Shown piece after piece: positions 6,644 to 9,173 of a DNA stretch of 9,173 nucleotides; within the stretch, counting starts at the first letter, position 1; the number at the start of each line of letters is the position of its first letter. Position numbers and translations under genes: made by a program. Source of the stretch: GCA-001735895 sp964488685. GTDB lineage: Bacteria > Pseudomonadota > Gammaproteobacteria > GCA-001735895. The stretch is taken from assembly GCA_964488685.1 (NCBI GenBank), contig CAZAVY010000100.1, positions 1 through 9,173 of the forward strand. The letters run 5' to 3'. The notes beneath the pieces were generated by a model. That model saw nothing but the letters and a program-made list of their open reading frames with translations. It was not told where the DNA came from and did no database searches.

Positions 6644-7059
6644 TGCGTTTTTCGATTCCTATTTTGATCGTTTTACTGCTGCTCGGTTGTAGTTCCAGCA
6701 AACCGCATGAAAATGAAGACGAGGTCATTACCCGGATTGGTGTCATTACCGCCAAGGAAGATGTCGACCTGAATCAGGTTGAAAAGAAAAACAACGTCAA
6801 TACCAGCGTTTACGGATCGATCTCGACCGGCGGTCGAATTTCGATCGGGCTTGGATTTTTACTATCACCTTTGTTCTCCGGTGGGTCTGACAAGGATCCG
6901 GTGCGTTACGAAGTTGAGCTGATGGATGGCGTTCAAATCACTATTTATCACGAGAGCCGTGATTTTGAAGTTGATGATTGCGTCGAGATTACCTCGCATC
7001 CGGACGAGGAAAAAAATCCGCCGATTATGAAACGCAACAAAGGCGGCTGCACACCCTAG
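6643..7059 (+). CDS. small outer-membrane-type lipoprotein, SlyB/Pcp-like
   Basis: This is a 138-residue predicted lipoprotein. Residues 1-15 are a short signal peptide and LLGC gives the lipobox with Cys16; SSSK follows, without an Asp at +2, so outer-membrane sorting is likely. The middle (about 54-80, SISTGGRISIGLGFLLSP and following) is glycine-rich. It is followed by a strand-rich end, RYEVELMDGVQITIYHE and DFEVDDCVEI, resembling the C-terminal part of SlyB/Pcp-like (17 kDa antigen-type) lipoproteins, which read Y.V...DG followed by a V.I strand. Residues 17-50 are charged, and two cysteines (in DDCVEI and GGCTP) occur near the C-terminus. The ATG overlaps the mdh stop by one base with no strong ribosome site, so translation probably depends on mdh. 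Lipoprotein status is strong; the SlyB relation is tentative and no function is known. Confidence 0.7.
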   Translation: MRFSIPILIVLLLLGCSSSKPHENEDEVITRIGVITAKEDVDLNQVEKKNNVNTSVYGSISTGGRISIGLGFLLSPLFSGGSDKDPVRYEVELMDGVQITIYHESRDFEVDDCVEITSHPDEEKNPPIMKRNKGGCTP

Positions 7060-7071
7060 CAGCCTGCGAGC

Positions 7072-7713
7072 ATGGGCGATAAAAAGCTTTCAGACAACGA
7101 AGCGATCAATGCCGCACTGCACCTCGACGGCGATCCAAAAAGCGTCAAGAAATTCTACGAAGTTTGGGCGAAAAGTTACAACTCGGATACCTCCAGCTCC
7201 GAATATACCGGTCCTTCGATCGCCGCGAAATTGTTACACCGGCATTTACGGGATAACCATAGCAGGTTGCTCGATGCCGGTTGTGGAACCGGCCTGGTGG
7301 GTATTGAATTACAAGCGCTCGGCTACAGCGAAATTGATGGTTTTGATCTGTCGGACTCGATGGCAAAACAGGCGCGCGCGACGGGTGCTTACCAGCAAGT
7401 TCTTGGTGGAATCGATATGATGCGGGCCGTCGACAACTATGCGGATGGGAGCTTCGATGCGATTCTTTCGATCGGTGTATTTACCCTCGGCCATGTGCTA
7501 CCAGAGGCGTTAGAGGTGCTGCTGCAACTGACTAAACCGGGTGGCTTGTTGGTGATATCGACCCGCGAGCAATATTATGATCAGACTAATTATCAGCAGC
7601 TTGTTGACAATTTGACGACTAGCAAGCAGGTGACCTTGTCGCAACTGATCAAAGATGCACCTTACAACAATGATGGTGATGCCCACTATTGGGTTCTTAA
7701 AAAGCGCGGCTGA
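7072..7713 (+). CDS. class I SAM-dependent methyltransferase
   Basis: This is a 213-residue cytoplasmic methyltransferase with a Rossmann-like fold. Motif I is LLDAGCGTGL at 66-75, which binds S-adenosylmethionine. The acidic residue at the end of the second strand is Asp92 in IDGFDLSDSM. Motif IV is near FDAILSIGVF (128-137), and KPGGLLVIST (155-164) forms the later strand. The N-terminal helix with KKFYEVWAKSYNSD before the domain is typical of METTL27 (WBSCR27)-like and related small-molecule or protein methyltransferases, so the substrate is not known. The gene begins 12 bp after the lipoprotein stop, with only a weak GCGAG ribosome site (7067-7071), and ends before a 97-bp gap that faces the minus-strand gene. 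Membership of the mdh operon is inferred from spacing. Confidence 0.86.
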   Translation: MGDKKLSDNEAINAALHLDGDPKSVKKFYEVWAKSYNSDTSSSEYTGPSIAAKLLHRHLRDNHSRLLDAGCGTGLVGIELQALGYSEIDGFDLSDSMAKQARATGAYQQVLGGIDMMRAVDNYADGSFDAILSIGVFTLGHVLPEALEVLLQLTKPGGLLVISTREQYYDQTNYQQLVDNLTTSKQVTLSQLIKDAPYNNDGDAHYWVLKKRG

Positions 7714-7810
7714 TCCGACGAATCATCATTTTACGACGCGGGAAAGAGATCCCACATGGCGCGATGCCCAGAGAAACCACCCCCGGAATCTGTCAACGCG
7801 GCTTATGAAT

Positions 7811-9173
7811 TTAGGGTATGCAGCTGCCGAGTGCGTCGATCCAGTTGGTCAGTAAGCCGATTCCATTGTTATCGATCAGGTTCGAACCCAGCGGTGGCAT
7901 GCCGTGGCTGTCACGCCGAATCGTCCTGGCGATGATCAACGAGCGTGCTGCATTGCCGGGTGCGATCAGACGCGCGTTAATGATACCGAGATCACCTTCC
8001 AGGGGCAGCATGTCGCATGCATTCGTATCCGATAACAAGGTGCTGAAACGCAGGTCCATTGTTGATGGGGTAGGACCACCCGGCCGATGGCACTGCGCGC
8101 AATTGGTGTGCAGGTAAGCGCGAGCCCGATCGACCAAATTGGCGGCAGTGTCGTCCGGGGAAGTCAGTTTCGGTAGATTTAGTACCGGCGCCGGCAACGG
8201 CGTGGTGAACATGAGGATATGATCCAGGGTTTCGAGCTGGTGCGCGACCCGCCCGGTCGATGGATAAGTAAACACCCGGTTGAGCTGGGCCGTTTCCGGG
8301 CCGAGGGCAAATTTTGCGACGCTGGTATGACATTCAAGGCATTGGCTTTCAGATGGAAATATCCAGTCCTGGCCATTGCTTAGGACGGTTTTACCGCCTT
8401 TTACGCGAATGGCCTCGGTCTGCAGCGCATTCCATTCGTAGTTGTAACCTGCCCAGACTCCATCGGGGTGTCGCATTAGATGGCGGGTCTCTACCAGGTT
8501 GCCATTGAGGCGAAAGTTTTTGACGATTACGGTGCCGTTTGGAAACTCCCAGTCATCATTTGCATCACGCGTTATCGTGGTGCCATTTGGCAAGCCGATG
8601 TAGCGTTCTTTCTGTGCGCCGTCGGACCAGAAGGGCGCGTTGATATCGTAAGGTAACAAGCCTGCATAGGGTAAAGTAATATCACCCGGATCGGTGCAAC
8701 CGGTGTCTGAAAGCAGGGCAGGTATCGTATCCGGTGTCGGCGGGCCGGCGGTGGGAATCAGCATGCGCAGGCGACTATTGTTGATATCGGTAAAGTAGAG
8801 TTCTCCATTTTGGTCGGCAGCGAATGAAGTCGGGCCAAAACTGGTATCGATAAGCTGATCATTGCTGTAACCGCCTTGACCGTCCGACAACAGCGCCCAG
8901 ATACGACCGGAACCGAAGTCGGCGAATACGTAGCGACCGATCAGTTCCGGGATTGCCGAACCCCGGTATACTTGACCGCCGGTAATCGAGTTGCCCAGGC
9001 TACGCCCATACTCGGATACCGGGTCGATCAAGCCAACACCACAGCCGTTGGTATTAAAATCGTGCGCGCCTTCCCGGCAACGCCAGCCGTAATTGCCGCC
9101 GAGGTCGATGAGGTCGACTTCTTCGAAGGCGCCCTGACCGACATCGGCGAGCCAGAATTGGTTGGAATCGGCA
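7811..9173 (-). CDS. PQQ-type sugar dehydrogenase/diheme cytochrome c fusion, 5' end missing
   Basis: This is the C-terminal 453 residues of a protein whose start lies beyond the right edge; reading continues open to 9172, so the TTG at 9031 is not the real start. The first part belongs to the glucose/sorbosone dehydrogenase family: WLADVGQ, EEVDLIDLGGNYGW, EGAHDF, then SITGGQVYRGS, YVFADFGSGRIWAL and the last propeller strand GELYFTD. After about position 8740 the sequence becomes a cytochrome of the SO2930/HNE_0200 type: GLLPYDINAPFWSDGAQKE, then CLECH (8327-8341) and CAQCH (8087-8101), two haem c sites, and HGMPPLGS with a possible axial Met. The enzyme would oxidise a sugar or alcohol in the periplasm and pass electrons straight to the fused haems; the substrate is unknown. 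It is convergent with the methyltransferase gene and I see no terminator between them. Confidence 0.85.
   Translation of the reverse strand, partial: ADSNQFWLADVGQGAFEEVDLIDLGGNYGWRCREGAHDFNTNGCGVGLIDPVSEYGRSLGNSITGGQVYRGSAIPELIGRYVFADFGSGRIWALLSDGQGGYSNDQLIDTSFGPTSFAADQNGELYFTDINNSRLRMLIPTAGPPTPDTIPALLSDTGCTDPGDITLPYAGLLPYDINAPFWSDGAQKERYIGLPNGTTITRDANDDWEFPNGTVIVKNFRLNGNLVETRHLMRHPDGVWAGYNYEWNALQTEAIRVKGGKTVLSNGQDWIFPSESQCLECHTSVAKFALGPETAQLNRVFTYPSTGRVAHQLETLDHILMFTTPLPAPVLNLPKLTSPDDTAANLVDRARAYLHTNCAQCHRPGGPTPSTMDLRFSTLLSDTNACDMLPLEGDLGIINARLIAPGNAARSLIIARTIRRDSHGMPPLGSNLIDNNGIGLLTNWIDALGSCIP

Noticed and set aside
7714..7810. Possible bidirectional terminator between the convergent methyltransferase and dehydrogenase genes
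   Set aside because: I looked for a GC-rich stem followed by T or preceded by A on either strand and found none.
9029..9031. TTG as start of the dehydrogenase/cytochrome gene
   Set aside because: The frame stays open to the window edge and the upstream residues (WLADVGQ, GGNYGW) are conserved family sequence, so this TTG is an internal Leu codon.
1..9173. tRNA, rRNA, CRISPR array, riboswitch, complete insertion sequence or defence system
   Set aside because: No cloverleaf or rRNA-like sequence, no regularly spaced direct repeats, no transposase or nuclease domain, and all long leaders are too short or lack known riboswitch cores by eye.

Overview
The window looks like a chromosomal segment of a free-living, respiring gammaproteobacterium. 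The reasons are an Escherichia-type 312-residue malate dehydrogenase, a DUF4389 membrane protein of a kind common in Gammaproteobacteria, and several c-type haem and Tat-exported proteins. The genus cannot be fixed from sequence alone. There is no tRNA, rRNA, CRISPR array or complete insertion sequence.

Layout from left to right. A long inverted repeat (20-99) precedes a small DUF4389 membrane protein (199-522). A 399-bp gap follows. It carries a 122-bp MITE-like element with near-perfect terminal repeats and an 11-bp target duplication, and its core is a second palindrome of the GCGAAAGCGG type. Next is a tight two-gene unit: a membrane haem-c sensor (Tll0287-like domain plus HAMP, no output domain; 922-1821) and, 2 bp later, a soluble ACT-like protein with a C-terminal DUF8082-like domain (1824-2321). 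A second two-gene unit encodes a DUF1800 protein with a Tat signal and lipobox (2431-4032) and a DUF1501 protein that has no signal of its own (4039-5205).

Convergent to the DUF1501 gene is the remnant of a DMT/EamA transporter gene (5198-5566, minus strand). It has lost its middle and carries an in-frame stop. A good sigma70-type promoter (5641-5669) then drives mdh (5705-6643). Mdh shares one base with a small lipoprotein gene (6643-7059), which is followed 12 bp later by a class I SAM methyltransferase gene (7072-7713). The right end holds, on the minus strand, the C-terminal part of a periplasmic PQQ-type sugar dehydrogenase fused to a diheme cytochrome c module of the SO2930/HNE_0200 type (7811-9173). 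It runs off the window.

How the genes may work together. Mdh is central metabolism and is probably co-transcribed with the two small genes after it. The haem sensor and ACT protein look like a split sensory pair: the membrane protein ends just after HAMP and its neighbour is a small cytosolic protein with a ligand-binding-like fold. The DUF1800/DUF1501 pair is a known recurrent partnership of unknown function, and here only one member carries an export signal. The strongest candidates for something new are the sensor pair, the one-signal DUF1800/DUF1501 pair and the MITE.
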